Part shown: positions 52,573 through 61,083 of the stretch, in pieces
How the letters are laid out: every line of letters begins with the position of its first letter
Numbering within the stretch: the stretch's first letter is position 1
Source of the DNA: Jidongwangia harbinensis
GTDB taxonomy: Bacteria; Actinomycetota; Actinomycetes; Mycobacteriales; Micromonosporaceae
Direction: 5' to 3'
DNA: 64,000 nt
NCBI RefSeq assembly: GCF_020216025.1
Contig: NZ_JAIWNC010000018.1
Span: forward strand, 124,001 to 188,000
Made by a program: the position numbers and the translations under genes
The notes under the pieces: model-generated
Seen by the model: the letters and a program-made list of their open reading frames with translations, nothing else
What the model was told of the DNA's origin: nothing
The model's database searches: none

Positions 52573-53943
52573 TCAGCGGGCGGCCGGCACCGCGGCGGCC
52601 GGGGCGACCGGTGCGGACGCCTGGTCGTCGCTCAGCGGCGGGGTCACGCCGGTGAACTCCTGACGCGGTGCGTGCAGCTGACCCAGCGACACCGTCTCCC
52701 GCTTGAACACGAACGCCAGCGTCCAGTCGGCCAGCACCCGGATCTTCCGGTTGAACGACGGGATACGGCTCATGTGGTACGTCCGGTGCATGAACCACGC
52801 GGGCAGGCCCTTGAGCTTGATCCCGTACACCTGGGCCACGCCCTTGTAGAGGCCGAGGCTGGCGACGCTGCCGGCGTACTTGTGCTTGTACTCCTTCGGC
52901 ACGCCGCCCAGGATCACCTGCCGGATGTTGTCGGCCAGCAGGGTGGCCTGCCGGACCGCGTGCTGAGCGCTGGGCGAGCAGTAGGCACCGGGCTTGGTCA
53001 GGTCGGGCACCTGGGCGCAGTCGCCGGCGCTCCACGCGCCCTCCAGCACCCGGTCGCCGTCCACCACCTGCAGCGTCGGCAGGCAGGTGACGTGCCCGCG
53101 CGGGCCGCGGGGCAGGTCGGTGCGCTCCAGCATCGGCGACGGCTTGACGCCGGCCGTCCAGACCAGCGTCTCGGCGCGGAACTCGGCGCCGTCGGAGAGC
53201 TTGATCAGCCCGTCGACGCAGGACTCCAGCCGGGTGCCGAGCCGGATGTCGATGCCCCGGGAGTCGAGCTGGCGGACCGCGTACGCGCCCATGTCCGGGC
53301 CCACCTCGGGCAGCACCCGGTTGGTGGCCTCGACGAGGACGAACCGGACCTCCTTACGGTCCAGCTCCGGGTAGTACTTGAGGGCGTCGTGGACCACGTC
53401 CTCCATCTCGGCCAGGGCCTCGATGCCGGCGTAGCCGCCGCCGACGAAGACGAACGTCAGCGACGCCTTCCGCACCTCGGGGTCCGGGGTGACGGCCGCG
53501 ATGTCGAGCCGGTCCAGGATGTGGTTGCGCAGGTAGATGGCCTCGCCGATGGTCTTGAAGCCGATCCCGTTCTCGCGCAGCCCGGGGACCGGCAGGGTGC
53601 GGGACACGCTGCCGGGCGCGACCACGATGTGGTCGTACGTCATCTCGGTGGCCGGGCCGTCGATGGGCTGGACGGTGACCGTCTTGCGGTCGTGCTCGAT
53701 CTTGGTGACCTCACCGGAGACGATGCGGCAGCGCTTGAGTTCCCGGCGCAGCGGCACCACCGAGTGGCGCGGTGAGATGTTGCCGGCGGCGGCCTCGGGA
53801 AGGAAGGGCTGGTACGTCATGTGCGGCTGGGGGTCGATCACTACCACCTCGGCCCGGCGCGCATTGATCTTCTTCGACAGGCGCAGAGCGACGTACAGCC
53901 CCACGTGTCCTGCCCCTACGACGACGACACGCTGCGGATTCAC
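52573..53943 (-). CDS. ndh: Type II NADH dehydrogenase-like FAD oxidoreductase
   Basis: Single-subunit, non-proton-pumping NADH:quinone oxidoreductase at the inner membrane. The protein has 456 residues. The FAD fold is RVVVVGAGHVGLYVALRL, the NADH fold TFVFVGGGYAGIEALAEME, followed by LVWTAGVKPSPML and GAWSAGDCAQVPD. The C-terminal region (LKGLPAWFMHRTYHMSRIPSFNRKIRVLADWTLAFVFKRE) is the amphipathic membrane anchor. GTG 53943 follows GGAGG by only one base, so the start may be leaderless or inefficient; no better start exists. Confidence 0.92.
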   Translation of the reverse strand: MNPQRVVVVGAGHVGLYVALRLSKKINARRAEVVVIDPQPHMTYQPFLPEAAAGNISPRHSVVPLRRELKRCRIVSGEVTKIEHDRKTVTVQPIDGPATEMTYDHIVVAPGSVSRTLPVPGLRENGIGFKTIGEAIYLRNHILDRLDIAAVTPDPEVRKASLTFVFVGGGYAGIEALAEMEDVVHDALKYYPELDRKEVRFVLVEATNRVLPEVGPDMGAYAVRQLDSRGIDIRLGTRLESCVDGLIKLSDGAEFRAETLVWTAGVKPSPMLERTDLPRGPRGHVTCLPTLQVVDGDRVLEGAWSAGDCAQVPDLTKPGAYCSPSAQHAVRQATLLADNIRQVILGGVPKEYKHKYAGSVASLGLYKGVAQVYGIKLKGLPAWFMHRTYHMSRIPSFNRKIRVLADWTLAFVFKRETVSLGQLHAPRQEFTGVTPPLSDDQASAPVAPAAAVPAAR

Positions 53944-54035
53944 GCCTCCATTGTCGCCCCTGCGGGCCCCGGCCGCCCGCCGTTGTGACGCAGCACAATG
54001 CCGGCCGGACGGTGCCGTAAAGCACAGGTGTCGGA

Positions 54036-54605
54036 TCAGTTACCGGTACGGTGCAGCAGCCGGGTGAGCAGCATCGTGGCACCCACCGCACCGGCCAGCC
54101 CGACCAGCGTGGCGATCACGAACGCGCTGCCGGACAGCTCGTCGGCCAGCCCCAGCGCGACCACGGTGAGCACCGCCGAGATCAGCACCACCGCACCGGC
54201 CCGGCCCAGCCAGGTGGCGACCACGTCCACGCTGACCACGGCGTCGTACGGGAGCACCGCCGCCAGCGCGGCCAGGGTGTGTCCGAGGTAGAGCAGGGTG
54301 GCCAGGGCGAGCACCCGCCACAGCGCGATCCGGGCGTCCTCCCAGGTGGTGTCCACCACCCAGCCGGCGACGACGAGCAGGATCGCGGCGGTGACCCCAC
54401 GGCCACGCGGGGCGATCGCCGGGTACGCCGCCACGGCCAGCAGCGGCACCACGAGTTCGCTGGTCACCACGGACGCCGGCCACGACACCAGCACGGCGAG
54501 CATCAGGCTGACCGCGATGCCGCCGCGGACCAGCAGCGGCACCAGGGTGGCCCGGCTGAGCACGGTGCGGGCCCGCTCCAGCCGGCGGGTGATCGACGCC
54601 AGCAT
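54036..54605 (-). CDS. Conserved membrane protein of the MoxR/DUF58 operon
   Basis: The protein has 189 residues with five or six hydrophobic spans (for example LVRGGIAVSLMLAVLVSW, VTAAILLVVAGWVV, LATLLYLGHTLAALAAVLP, AGAVVLISAVLTVVALGLA). There is no recognised family. Its ATG overlaps the stop of the DUF58 gene by one base (TGATG), making it the last gene of that operon. It probably works with the DUF58 product in the envelope; inference only. Confidence 0.8.
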   Translation of the reverse strand: MLASITRRLERARTVLSRATLVPLLVRGGIAVSLMLAVLVSWPASVVTSELVVPLLAVAAYPAIAPRGRGVTAAILLVVAGWVVDTTWEDARIALWRVLALATLLYLGHTLAALAAVLPYDAVVSVDVVATWLGRAGAVVLISAVLTVVALGLADELSGSAFVIATLVGLAGAVGATMLLTRLLHRTGN

Positions 54606-55969
54606 CAGCGCCCCCTCGGCGCCGACGCGAGCCGCGCCACGTCGCGCAGGACCAGGTCCAGGCTGCCGGCGCCGGCCCAGGTGACCACGGGTACGCCGTG
54701 CTCCCGCAGCCGGCCCAGCACGTTGTCCCGTTCGATCCGCCACAGCCGGGTGGCCAGCGGCGTCCACGGGCTGCGCTGCGGTGGCGCCGCCCCGGCCGGC
54801 AACGTGTCCACCGCGACCGTGTACCGCCCGGACTGGGTGAGGCTGGCCAGCATGTCCGCCGAACGCGGGTCGACCAGCGGGGTGAGCACCACGACGAGCG
54901 CGTCCGACGACACGTGGTGGGCGCCGAACACGTGCTCGGTGGGCGCCTGGTCGCTGACGTCGGCGCGGACGTCGAGCAGCCACTCCAGGACGGTCAGGTA
55001 CTGCCGGCGGCCGGTGGCCGGGCGCAGTCGCCGGGCGGCCGCGCCGTACTCCAGCAGCGACACCCGGTCGCCGCGCTTGAGGTAGTGCTCGGCGATCGCC
55101 GCCGCCGCCCGCACCGTGGTGTCCAGCACCGACGCGGTGCCCTTCACACCGCCCGAGGTGCCGGCCTCGCCGAGCACGTCGAGCAGCAGCAGCACCTCGG
55201 CGTCGCGGTCCGACAGGGTGGCGGCCACGTGCAGGTCGCGGGTGCGCAGCGACACCCGCCAGTCGATGCGGCGCAGGCGGTCACCGGGTGCGAACGGGCG
55301 TACCCCGGCCAGCTCACCGCCCTCGCCCGGGCGCCGGGAGCGGTGGTTGCCGACCAGGCCGGCCGCGGCCGGCATCGCCTCCACGGCCGCGAACGGCTCG
55401 GTCACCGGGTACACCCGGACGCCGCGGGCCGGGGTGACCACCGGGCGGCAGGCCAGCAGGCCGGCGCAGGCGGCCACCCGGGCGGCCGCCGGTCCGACGT
55501 CGTGCCGGCCCCAGCGCAGCGCGTCGCCGGGCAGGTCGATGCCGGTCCAGCCGTCCACCGGCACGGTCACCGCGAACGGCCGGTCGGCCTTCTCCAGTTC
55601 CAGCCACGGCGAGGTCCGGGTGCGGACCACCACCAGGTCGTACCGGATCACGTCGGGGTTCGCCACGGTCAGGCCGCCGTCGACGCTGCCGCCCTCGACC
55701 AGGTGTTCCTCATCGGCGTCGATGGTCACCTGGGGCGCGCTGCGCGGCATCCGCCGCAGCGCCAGCGCGCCGCCGATCGCGAACGGCGCGGCCAGCAGGA
55801 CCAGGTCGACCCGGCCCAGCGCCACGCCGGCGACCAGCAGCAGGCCGGTGAGCAGCACGGTACGCCCGAGCGCGCGGGTCGGCACCCAGGCCGGGCCGGT
55901 CCACGCGTCCTCGGCGGAGCCCTCCTCGACCGGCGGGACCGCGGCGCGCAGCAACGGCTCACCGCTCAC
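54605..55969 (-). CDS. DUF58 domain-containing protein
   Basis: The protein has 454 residues. Two membrane spans near residues 35-75 precede an extended beta-rich domain and the DUF58 domain, whose signature is visible as GVRPFAPGDRLRRIDWRVSLRTRDLHV and then DRDAEVLLLLDVLGEA (MIDAS-like aspartate) in a von Willebrand A-like fold. DUF58 proteins pair with MoxR ATPases, possibly in chaperone or metal-insertion roles. The MoxR gene lies 70 bp upstream on the same strand. Confidence 0.93.
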   Translation of the reverse strand: MSGEPLLRAAVPPVEEGSAEDAWTGPAWVPTRALGRTVLLTGLLLVAGVALGRVDLVLLAAPFAIGGALALRRMPRSAPQVTIDADEEHLVEGGSVDGGLTVANPDVIRYDLVVVRTRTSPWLELEKADRPFAVTVPVDGWTGIDLPGDALRWGRHDVGPAAARVAACAGLLACRPVVTPARGVRVYPVTEPFAAVEAMPAAAGLVGNHRSRRPGEGGELAGVRPFAPGDRLRRIDWRVSLRTRDLHVAATLSDRDAEVLLLLDVLGEAGTSGGVKGTASVLDTTVRAAAAIAEHYLKRGDRVSLLEYGAAARRLRPATGRRQYLTVLEWLLDVRADVSDQAPTEHVFGAHHVSSDALVVVLTPLVDPRSADMLASLTQSGRYTVAVDTLPAGAAPPQRSPWTPLATRLWRIERDNVLGRLREHGVPVVTWAGAGSLDLVLRDVARLASAPRGR

Positions 55970-56039
55970 GGCCTACCCCCGCTCCGCGGATCGGCGATCG
56001 TCCGCCGTCGTGGTCCGGACCGTAGCCTCGCCGCTCCGC

Positions 56040-57050
56040 TCACTGCTCGGCGTACCCACCGGCGTAGGTCGGAAGGGCACCGCTGGCCGGTGCGGGGGTG
56101 CCGGCCAGCACCTCCTGGACCACGAACGAGGGGTCGACCCGGCGCAGCCACATCTCCGGCCGCAGCGTGATCCGGTGGGCCAGCGCGGGCACCGCGACGT
56201 CCTTGACGTCCTCCGGCACCACGAAGTCCCGCCCGGCCATGGCGGCCCGGGCCCGGGCCAGCAGCAGCAGCGCCAGCGAGCCCCGGGGCGACGAGCCGAC
56301 CAGCGCGGACGCGTGCTCGCGGGTGGCCGAGGTGAGCGCCACGATGTACCGGCCGATCGAGTCCTCCACCGCGACGGACTCCAGCCCGGCCTGCATGGAC
56401 TGCAGCGCGCGGGCGTCCACCACGGGCGCCAGCTGGGCCTCCTCGTGGCGGCGGGCCATCCGCCGGCGCAGGACCTCCCACTCCTCCTCGGCGGTCGGGT
56501 ACCCGAAGGACACCCGCAGCATGAAGCGGTCGAGCTGGGCCTCCGGCAGCGGGTACGTGCCCTCGTACTCGATCGGGTTGGCCGTGGCCAGCACGTGGAA
56601 CGGCGGGTCCAGGCGGTACGTGACACCCTCCACCGAGACCTGCTTCTCCTGCATCGCCTCGAGCAGCGCGGCCTGGGTCTTCGGCGGCGTCCGGTTGATC
56701 TCGTCGGCCAGCAGCATGTTGGTGAACACCGGCCCGGCCCGGAACGCGAAGTCGCCCTTGCGCTGGTCGTAGAGGAACGAGCCGGTGACGTCCGCGGGCA
56801 GCAGGTCGGGGGTGAACTGCAGCCGCCGGAAGTCGAGCCCGAGCGCCTGGGCGAAACAGCGGGCGGTGAGCGTCTTGCCGAGACCCGGCAGGTCCTCCAG
56901 CAGCACGTGACCGCCGGCCAGGATGCCGGCGAGCACGAGTTCGAGGGCGTCCCGCTTGCCCACGACCACGCTGCCGACCGAGTCCAGGATCGCGCCGGCC
57001 AGCCGCCCCACCTCGTACGGCGGGATGGGCTCCACGCCTGCGTCCGTCAC
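56040..57050 (-). CDS. MoxR-family AAA+ ATPase
   Basis: Cytosolic AAA+ chaperone-like ATPase of 336 residues. Walker A is VLLEDLPGLGKTLTARCFAQAL, the MoxR-specific FTPDLLPADVTGS follows, Walker B is NMLLADEINRTPPKTQAALLEAM, sensor 1 is VLATANPIEYEGTYPLPEAQLDRFM, and a sensor 2 arginine lies in SPRGSLALL. It is the central gene of an operon with DUF4129, a membrane protein, DUF58 and another membrane protein, a standard actinobacterial arrangement. Confidence 0.95.
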   Translation of the reverse strand: MTDAGVEPIPPYEVGRLAGAILDSVGSVVVGKRDALELVLAGILAGGHVLLEDLPGLGKTLTARCFAQALGLDFRRLQFTPDLLPADVTGSFLYDQRKGDFAFRAGPVFTNMLLADEINRTPPKTQAALLEAMQEKQVSVEGVTYRLDPPFHVLATANPIEYEGTYPLPEAQLDRFMLRVSFGYPTAEEEWEVLRRRMARRHEEAQLAPVVDARALQSMQAGLESVAVEDSIGRYIVALTSATREHASALVGSSPRGSLALLLLARARAAMAGRDFVVPEDVKDVAVPALAHRITLRPEMWLRRVDPSFVVQEVLAGTPAPASGALPTYAGGYAEQ

Positions 57051-57063
57051 AGATCAGCCTCTT

Positions 57064-57669
57064 TCACAGTCGTTCCAGTGTTTCCACGTACGCCGCCAGC
57101 TCCTTCGCCTTGGGCGCACGGCGTTCCGGATCGGCGAGCAGCAGCCACATCGGCTCGCCGATCAGTTCCCGGGCGCGGCGCGGGTCGGAGGACCGCGTGA
57201 TGCCGTGCCGCAACCGCAGCCGCTCGTCGGTGAGTTCCGCGAGTACCGGCAGAACGTTACGCGAGAACCGGTCACCATCGGACTGCGACCACTGCAGGCG
57301 CTGCTCCCAGCGGCGTACCGCGGTGCGCAGCGAGTCGGCGCCGTCCCACCGGTAGGCGCCGCTCTCCTCGCCGCGCGCGCTCCGCGACCGCGGCACGGGC
57401 GGCGGCGCCACCTCGGACACCGCCAGCATCAGCAGCCGCAGCGCGATGAAGGCGGCCACGATGATCAGCAGGGAGATCCGGACGCCGGCGATCCGCAGTC
57501 CGGCCACCGCGACCACGGTGGCCACCGCGACCAGCAGCACGTTGCGGATCAGCCAGCCGAACCGCGACCGCGGCTTCTCCTCGACCGGCTGCGGCTCCTC
57601 GACGGCCCGTTCCGCGCCGAGCGCGAACAGCTCGTCGAGTCCGCCGTCGTCGCGTTCGGCCGGGCTCAT
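57064..57669 (-). CDS. Membrane protein of the MoxR operon
   Basis: The protein has 201 residues. An acidic cytosolic N-terminus (MSPAERDDGGLDELFALG) is followed by two membrane spans (NVLLVAVATVVAVAGLRIAG and ISLLIIVAAFIALRLLMLAV), then a soluble helical domain (RRWEQRLQWSQSDGDRFSRNVLPVLAELTDERLRLRHGITRSSDPRRARELIGEPMW). It is conserved next to MoxR in actinobacteria; function is unknown. ATG 57669 overlaps the stop of the DUF4129 gene by four bases; MoxR follows after 13 bp. Confidence 0.85.
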   Translation of the reverse strand: MSPAERDDGGLDELFALGAERAVEEPQPVEEKPRSRFGWLIRNVLLVAVATVVAVAGLRIAGVRISLLIIVAAFIALRLLMLAVSEVAPPPVPRSRSARGEESGAYRWDGADSLRTAVRRWEQRLQWSQSDGDRFSRNVLPVLAELTDERLRLRHGITRSSDPRRARELIGEPMWLLLADPERRAPKAKELAAYVETLERL

Positions 57670-58367
57670 CGCGCCACCCCCGCCCCCAGGTCGGCGCGGA
57701 GCCGCTGCAGCGCGGACCGGGCCTGCGCGCGCATCTGGTCGTCGACGGTGTGGGTGGCGTACCGGGCCTGCCGGTACACCTCCAGCAGCGCGGCCAGCAC
57801 CTGCCCGTTCACCTGCTGCTCGCGCAGCAGGCGGCCGACCAGGTCGGTGGGGCTGTCGCCGGGGTGCCGGGCGGTGCCGGCCGCGGCCGCGGCCTGTTCC
57901 AGCCGCACCCAGCAGGCGATCACGGCGCGGCGCGGGTCGCGGTCGGTGTCGGAGAGTTCCTCCAGGCCGGCGTCGAGCGCGGCGACCAGATCCTCGGCGG
58001 TACGCGCCTCGGCCCGCTCCGGCAGGCGCGGGACGCGACCGCGCCGGCGCCGGCGTGTCTGGTCCCGCAGGATGGCCCAGACCACCAGCCCGATCACCAC
58101 CGCCCCGGCGATGCCGAGCACGGCCAGCGCCGCGGTGCCGACCCACTCCGGCAGCCCGCCGGTGGCCTCGGCGGCCGGGCCCGGTGTGCCCGGGACGGTC
58201 TCGACCGGGGTCGGCGGCAGCAGCGGTGGCGCCTCGTCGGCGGGCGCGGCGTCCGGGGCGATGCGTTCCAGCTGCGGCTCGCTGCGGGTGGCGGCCAGCG
58301 AGGTGAGGAAGAGCAGCCCGAGAACGGCGGCCAGGGGCCACCATCGGCGCAGTGCGGCGAGATCCAT
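57666..58367 (-). CDS. DUF4129 domain-containing membrane protein
   Basis: The protein has 233 residues. An N-terminal span, a Pro/Ala-rich extracytoplasmic stretch, a second span (AALAVLGIAGAVVIGLVVWAIL) and a cytosolic C-terminal DUF4129 domain (PRRAVIACWVRLEQAAAAAGTARHPGDSPTDLVGRLL...LLEVYRQARYATHTV) are visible. The domain often accompanies transglutaminase or MoxR systems. First gene of the five-gene operon 58367-54036, with a four-base overlap to the next gene. Confidence 0.9.
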   Translation of the reverse strand: MDLAALRRWWPLAAVLGLLFLTSLAATRSEPQLERIAPDAAPADEAPPLLPPTPVETVPGTPGPAAEATGGLPEWVGTAALAVLGIAGAVVIGLVVWAILRDQTRRRRRGRVPRLPERAEARTAEDLVAALDAGLEELSDTDRDPRRAVIACWVRLEQAAAAAGTARHPGDSPTDLVGRLLREQQVNGQVLAALLEVYRQARYATHTVDDQMRAQARSALQRLRADLGAGVAR

Positions 58368-58414
58368 CGGGACGCGTCAAACCCCTGCTTCGTGGAAGGT
58401 CGGCAGAGCACGAA

Positions 58415-59152
58415 TCATGCCAGGCCCGCCAGCCGTTTGGCACGGCCCAGCACATCGTCCAGCATCGCCGGGGTCAGCCGGCCGGTGAACGTGTTCTGCT
58501 GGCTGACGTGGTAACTGCCGAGCAACACCGGTGTTCCGGGCACGCTGACCTGGGCGGCGTGGCCGAATTTGGGGCGCGGCACGGGCGGCCGGACGCCGTA
58601 GACGGCGGTGGCCGCGGGCCACCACGCCGCCCACGCGAACCCGCCGAGCGCGATCACCACGCGCAGTGTCGGCCGGATCAGGGTCAGCTCACGGTGCAGC
58701 CACGGCGCGCAGGTGTCCCGTTCGACCGGGAGCGGCTTGTTGTCCGGCGGCGCGCAGCGGACCGCGGCGAAGATCCGGGTGTGGTGCAACGCCAGCCCGT
58801 CGTCCGCGGAGACGCTGATCGGCTGGTTCGCCAGGCCGGCCCGGTGCAGCGCGGCGACCAGCACGTCGCCGGAGCGGTCGCCGGTGAAGATCCGGCCGGT
58901 GCGGTTGCCGCCGTGCGCGGCCGGCGCCAGGCCGAGGATGCCGATCGCGGCGTCGCCCGGACCGAGCCCGGCCACCGGGCGGCCCCAGTACTCCTCGGTG
59001 CGGAACGAGGCACGCCGCTCGACCGCCACCTTCTCCCGCCAGGCGACCAGGCGCGGGCAGGCGAAACAGTCCGCCGCGGCGGCATCGAGGGCGGGCAGGT
59101 CGGGCGCCGCGGCCGCGTGGGCGGCCACATCGTCAGGGGTACGGCTGAGCAC
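58415..59152 (-). CDS. Family 5 (UdgB-type) uracil-DNA glycosylase
   Basis: Removes uracil and possibly other deaminated bases from DNA. The protein has 245 residues. The iron-sulfur cluster cysteines are visible as CFACPRLVAWREKVA, AAVRCAPPDNKPLP and RDTCAPWL. Motif A is ILGLAPAAHGGNRTGRIFTGDRSGD, where family 5 lacks the usual polar Asp/Asn, and motif B is LLGSYHVSQQNTFTG. GTG 59152 is used. It stands alone, 48 bp before the MoxR operon promoter region on the same strand. Confidence 0.92.
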   Translation of the reverse strand: MLSRTPDDVAAHAAAAPDLPALDAAAADCFACPRLVAWREKVAVERRASFRTEEYWGRPVAGLGPGDAAIGILGLAPAAHGGNRTGRIFTGDRSGDVLVAALHRAGLANQPISVSADDGLALHHTRIFAAVRCAPPDNKPLPVERDTCAPWLHRELTLIRPTLRVVIALGGFAWAAWWPAATAVYGVRPPVPRPKFGHAAQVSVPGTPVLLGSYHVSQQNTFTGRLTPAMLDDVLGRAKRLAGLA

Positions 59153-59176
59153 GGGTCCAGCACAGCACGCGCGGGT

Positions 59177-59650
59177 TCAGCCCGCCGGCCGGGGGGCGGT
59201 CGGCCGGAGACACAGCAGGTACCCGCCGGCGGCGTCGCTGGAGTAGACGAAGAACTGCTCGGCCGGCTGGAAGTACCCCTCGCAGGCGGCGCTGTCCGAG
59301 CCGTCCGCGCCGTTCACCCGCCCCACCACGGTGAACCGGGCCTCGTCCGAGGCGCAGTCGACCACCTCCGCGTCGGTGCGGCCGAGCGCCTCGCCGGTGG
59401 CCACGCAGTCGCCGACCACGGCGTTGCGGGACTTGTCGCCGAACAGCACGCTCTTGACCGCGAACACGCCGAGCCCGACGAGCACCGCCAGGCCGACGTG
59501 CAGGATCAGCCGGCCGACCGGATGCGACCGGCCCTCCGGCGCCGGCTCGGCGGCCGGCTCAGGCGCCGGTCCAGGGGCCGGTCCAGGGGCCGGAATGACC
59601 GCCGTCTCCGACCGGTCCTGATCGGGATCCGACCAACCGGGATAACTCAC
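59177..59650 (-). CDS. LppU/SCO3897-like membrane-anchored protein
   Basis: The protein has 157 residues. A short cytosolic N-terminus with a Pro/Ala/Glu repeat (PGPAPGPAPEPAAEPAPE) is followed by one span (LILHVGLAVLVGLGVFAVKSVLF) and an extracytoplasmic domain with four cysteines (GDCVATGEAL, VVDCASDEARFTVVG, ACEGYF, LLCLRP) in the order seen in LppU-type proteins. Function is unknown. GTG 59650 with GAGAGGAA four bases upstream sets the start. Confidence 0.75.
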   Translation of the reverse strand: MSYPGWSDPDQDRSETAVIPAPGPAPGPAPEPAAEPAPEGRSHPVGRLILHVGLAVLVGLGVFAVKSVLFGDKSRNAVVGDCVATGEALGRTDAEVVDCASDEARFTVVGRVNGADGSDSAACEGYFQPAEQFFVYSSDAAGGYLLCLRPTAPRPAG

Positions 59651-59749
59651 GTGGTTCCTCTCCGCGGCCCGGTCGAGGGACCGACCGGGGCACACGGAGG
59701 CACGCTAGCGAGGCGACGCACGTCCCCGCGACTCCGGTCACCCAGGCGT

Positions 59750-60715
59750 TTACCGGCTGGGGCTCGGCGCGGCCGACGGAGTTGCCGCGGATGCCGCGCC
59801 CTCGCTCGGGGTGGGCCGGGCCGACGGGACGGACGCCGAACCCGCCTCGCCCGGGAGCCGGAACGGCGCGTTCTCCGGGCAGTACGGGTACTTCGAGTCG
59901 TCCGCCGCGACCTCACCTCCGGCGTGGTCGTCGCCGAAGCAGTAGGGCCGGCCCAGTCGGATCGGCATGCCGTTCTGGTCGAACAGCCGGGCGCCCTCGA
60001 CAAGCCGCCCCTGCCCGTCGTAGATGTAGACATCTTCCACGTGGTTGTACGGGTCGGAATACCCCACGTCGGTGAAATCGGCGCCTCGGGCGTTGCTGTC
60101 CGCGCTCAGGAAGCCGCTGAGCGCCACCAGCACCAGGACCGCGGAGCCGGCGTACAGCGCGTACCGGGGCAGGCGCTCCAGCGGCGCGCCCCGCCGGCCG
60201 AACCAGATCGAGCCGAGCACCCCGGCGGCGAGCAGCAGCAGTGCCACCACGTCGCTGCCGCCGATCCGGGGCAGCAGTCCCATCGGCTGGCTGGAGTCGT
60301 CCAGGATCCAGGCCAGCACCATGGCCGCGAGGTAGCCGCGCAGCACCCACCAGGCGGGCCGCAGCAGCTGCAGGAACTCGCTGACCCGCGGGTAGCCGAG
60401 CAGCGGCCCGACCCGCGCGTCGGCGGCCCGCAACCGGAGCATCGCCCGCTCGCGCACCCGGGCCAGCGGGTCGGTGGTCGGCGGCGGGTCCGGGAAGCCA
60501 CCCACGAAGCCGGCACTGATCCGCAGTTCGGTGGCGTACGCCTCGGGCGTGCCGAGCCGCTCGGTCAGCGAGCCCACCCCGTCGGCCAGCACCTCGGCCA
60601 GGTGTTCCGGGAGGTCCTCGGTGAGTTCGTCGCGGGTGGCCTCCGGCAGGCCGACGAGTGCGGCCCGGACCGCCTCGACGTACGCGGTGATCTCGTCGAT
60701 GTCGGTGCCGTTCAC
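59750..60715 (-). CDS. HAAS/DUF1700-type membrane protein partnered with PadR
   Basis: The protein has 321 residues. The N-terminal 90 residues (ITAYVEAVRAALVGLPEATRDELTEDLPEHLAEVLADG...LGTPEAYATELR) form the HAAS helical domain that normally senses or binds a PadR-type partner. Four hydrophobic spans follow between residues 115 and 215, then an extracytoplasmic tail with YCFGDDHAGG and a Ser/Pro/Ala-rich end. Its GTG overlaps the PadR stop by four bases. Such pairs regulate one another; the signal is unknown. Confidence 0.85.
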   Translation of the reverse strand: MNGTDIDEITAYVEAVRAALVGLPEATRDELTEDLPEHLAEVLADGVGSLTERLGTPEAYATELRISAGFVGGFPDPPPTTDPLARVRERAMLRLRAADARVGPLLGYPRVSEFLQLLRPAWWVLRGYLAAMVLAWILDDSSQPMGLLPRIGGSDVVALLLLAAGVLGSIWFGRRGAPLERLPRYALYAGSAVLVLVALSGFLSADSNARGADFTDVGYSDPYNHVEDVYIYDGQGRLVEGARLFDQNGMPIRLGRPYCFGDDHAGGEVAADDSKYPYCPENAPFRLPGEAGSASVPSARPTPSEGAASAATPSAAPSPSR

Positions 60716-61041
60716 GCCGTCCCCCGCTCACGAAGCAGATCGTTCATCGTGGATGCGAATCCGTCCCAGATCTTGCCGGACTGCTGCAACTCGGCCCGGC
60801 CGGCCGCGTTGAGCGCGTAGTACTTGCGGTGCGGGCCCTCGTCGCTGGGCACCACGTAGCTGTTCAGCAGGCCGGCGTTGAATAGCCGGCGCAGCGTCCC
60901 GTAGACCGAGGCGTCGCCCACGTCCTCGAGCCCGGCGGTGCGCAGCCGGCGCAGGATGTCGTAGCCGTATCCGTCCTCGTCGCGCAGGGCCGCGAGCACC
61001 GCGAGATCCAGCACTCCCTTGAGGAGCTGGGTGGTATCCAC
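60712..61041 (-). CDS. PadR-family transcriptional regulator
   Basis: The protein has 109 residues of the small PadR s2 type: TTQLLKGVLDLAVLAALRDEDGYGYDILRRL, DASVYGTLRRLFNAGLL (recognition helix and wing), and HRKYYALNAAGRAELQ, then a short C-terminal helix. GTG 61041 lies seven bases after TAGTGT, a -10 hexamer, so the mRNA is probably leaderless; GTG 61050 is possible. A palindrome overlaps the -10, suggesting autorepression. It is coupled to the HAAS membrane protein. Confidence 0.92.
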   Translation of the reverse strand: MDTTQLLKGVLDLAVLAALRDEDGYGYDILRRLRTAGLEDVGDASVYGTLRRLFNAGLLNSYVVPSDEGPHRKYYALNAAGRAELQQSGKIWDGFASTMNDLLRERGTA

Positions 61042-61045
61042 GCGA

Positions 61046-61079
61046 TGCACACTAGTGCGCACTGCGAAGTACCGTCAAG
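61046..61079 (-). promoter_or_regulatory. PadR promoter with overlapping palindrome
   Basis: On the minus strand TTGACG (61079-61074) and TAGTGT (61054-61049) are spaced by 19 bases. The -10 lies within TGCGCACTAGTGTGCA (61061-61046), a 16-bp palindrome with one mismatched pair. Binding there would block RNA polymerase, fitting PadR autorepression. Confidence 0.6.
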
Positions 61080-61083
61080 AACG

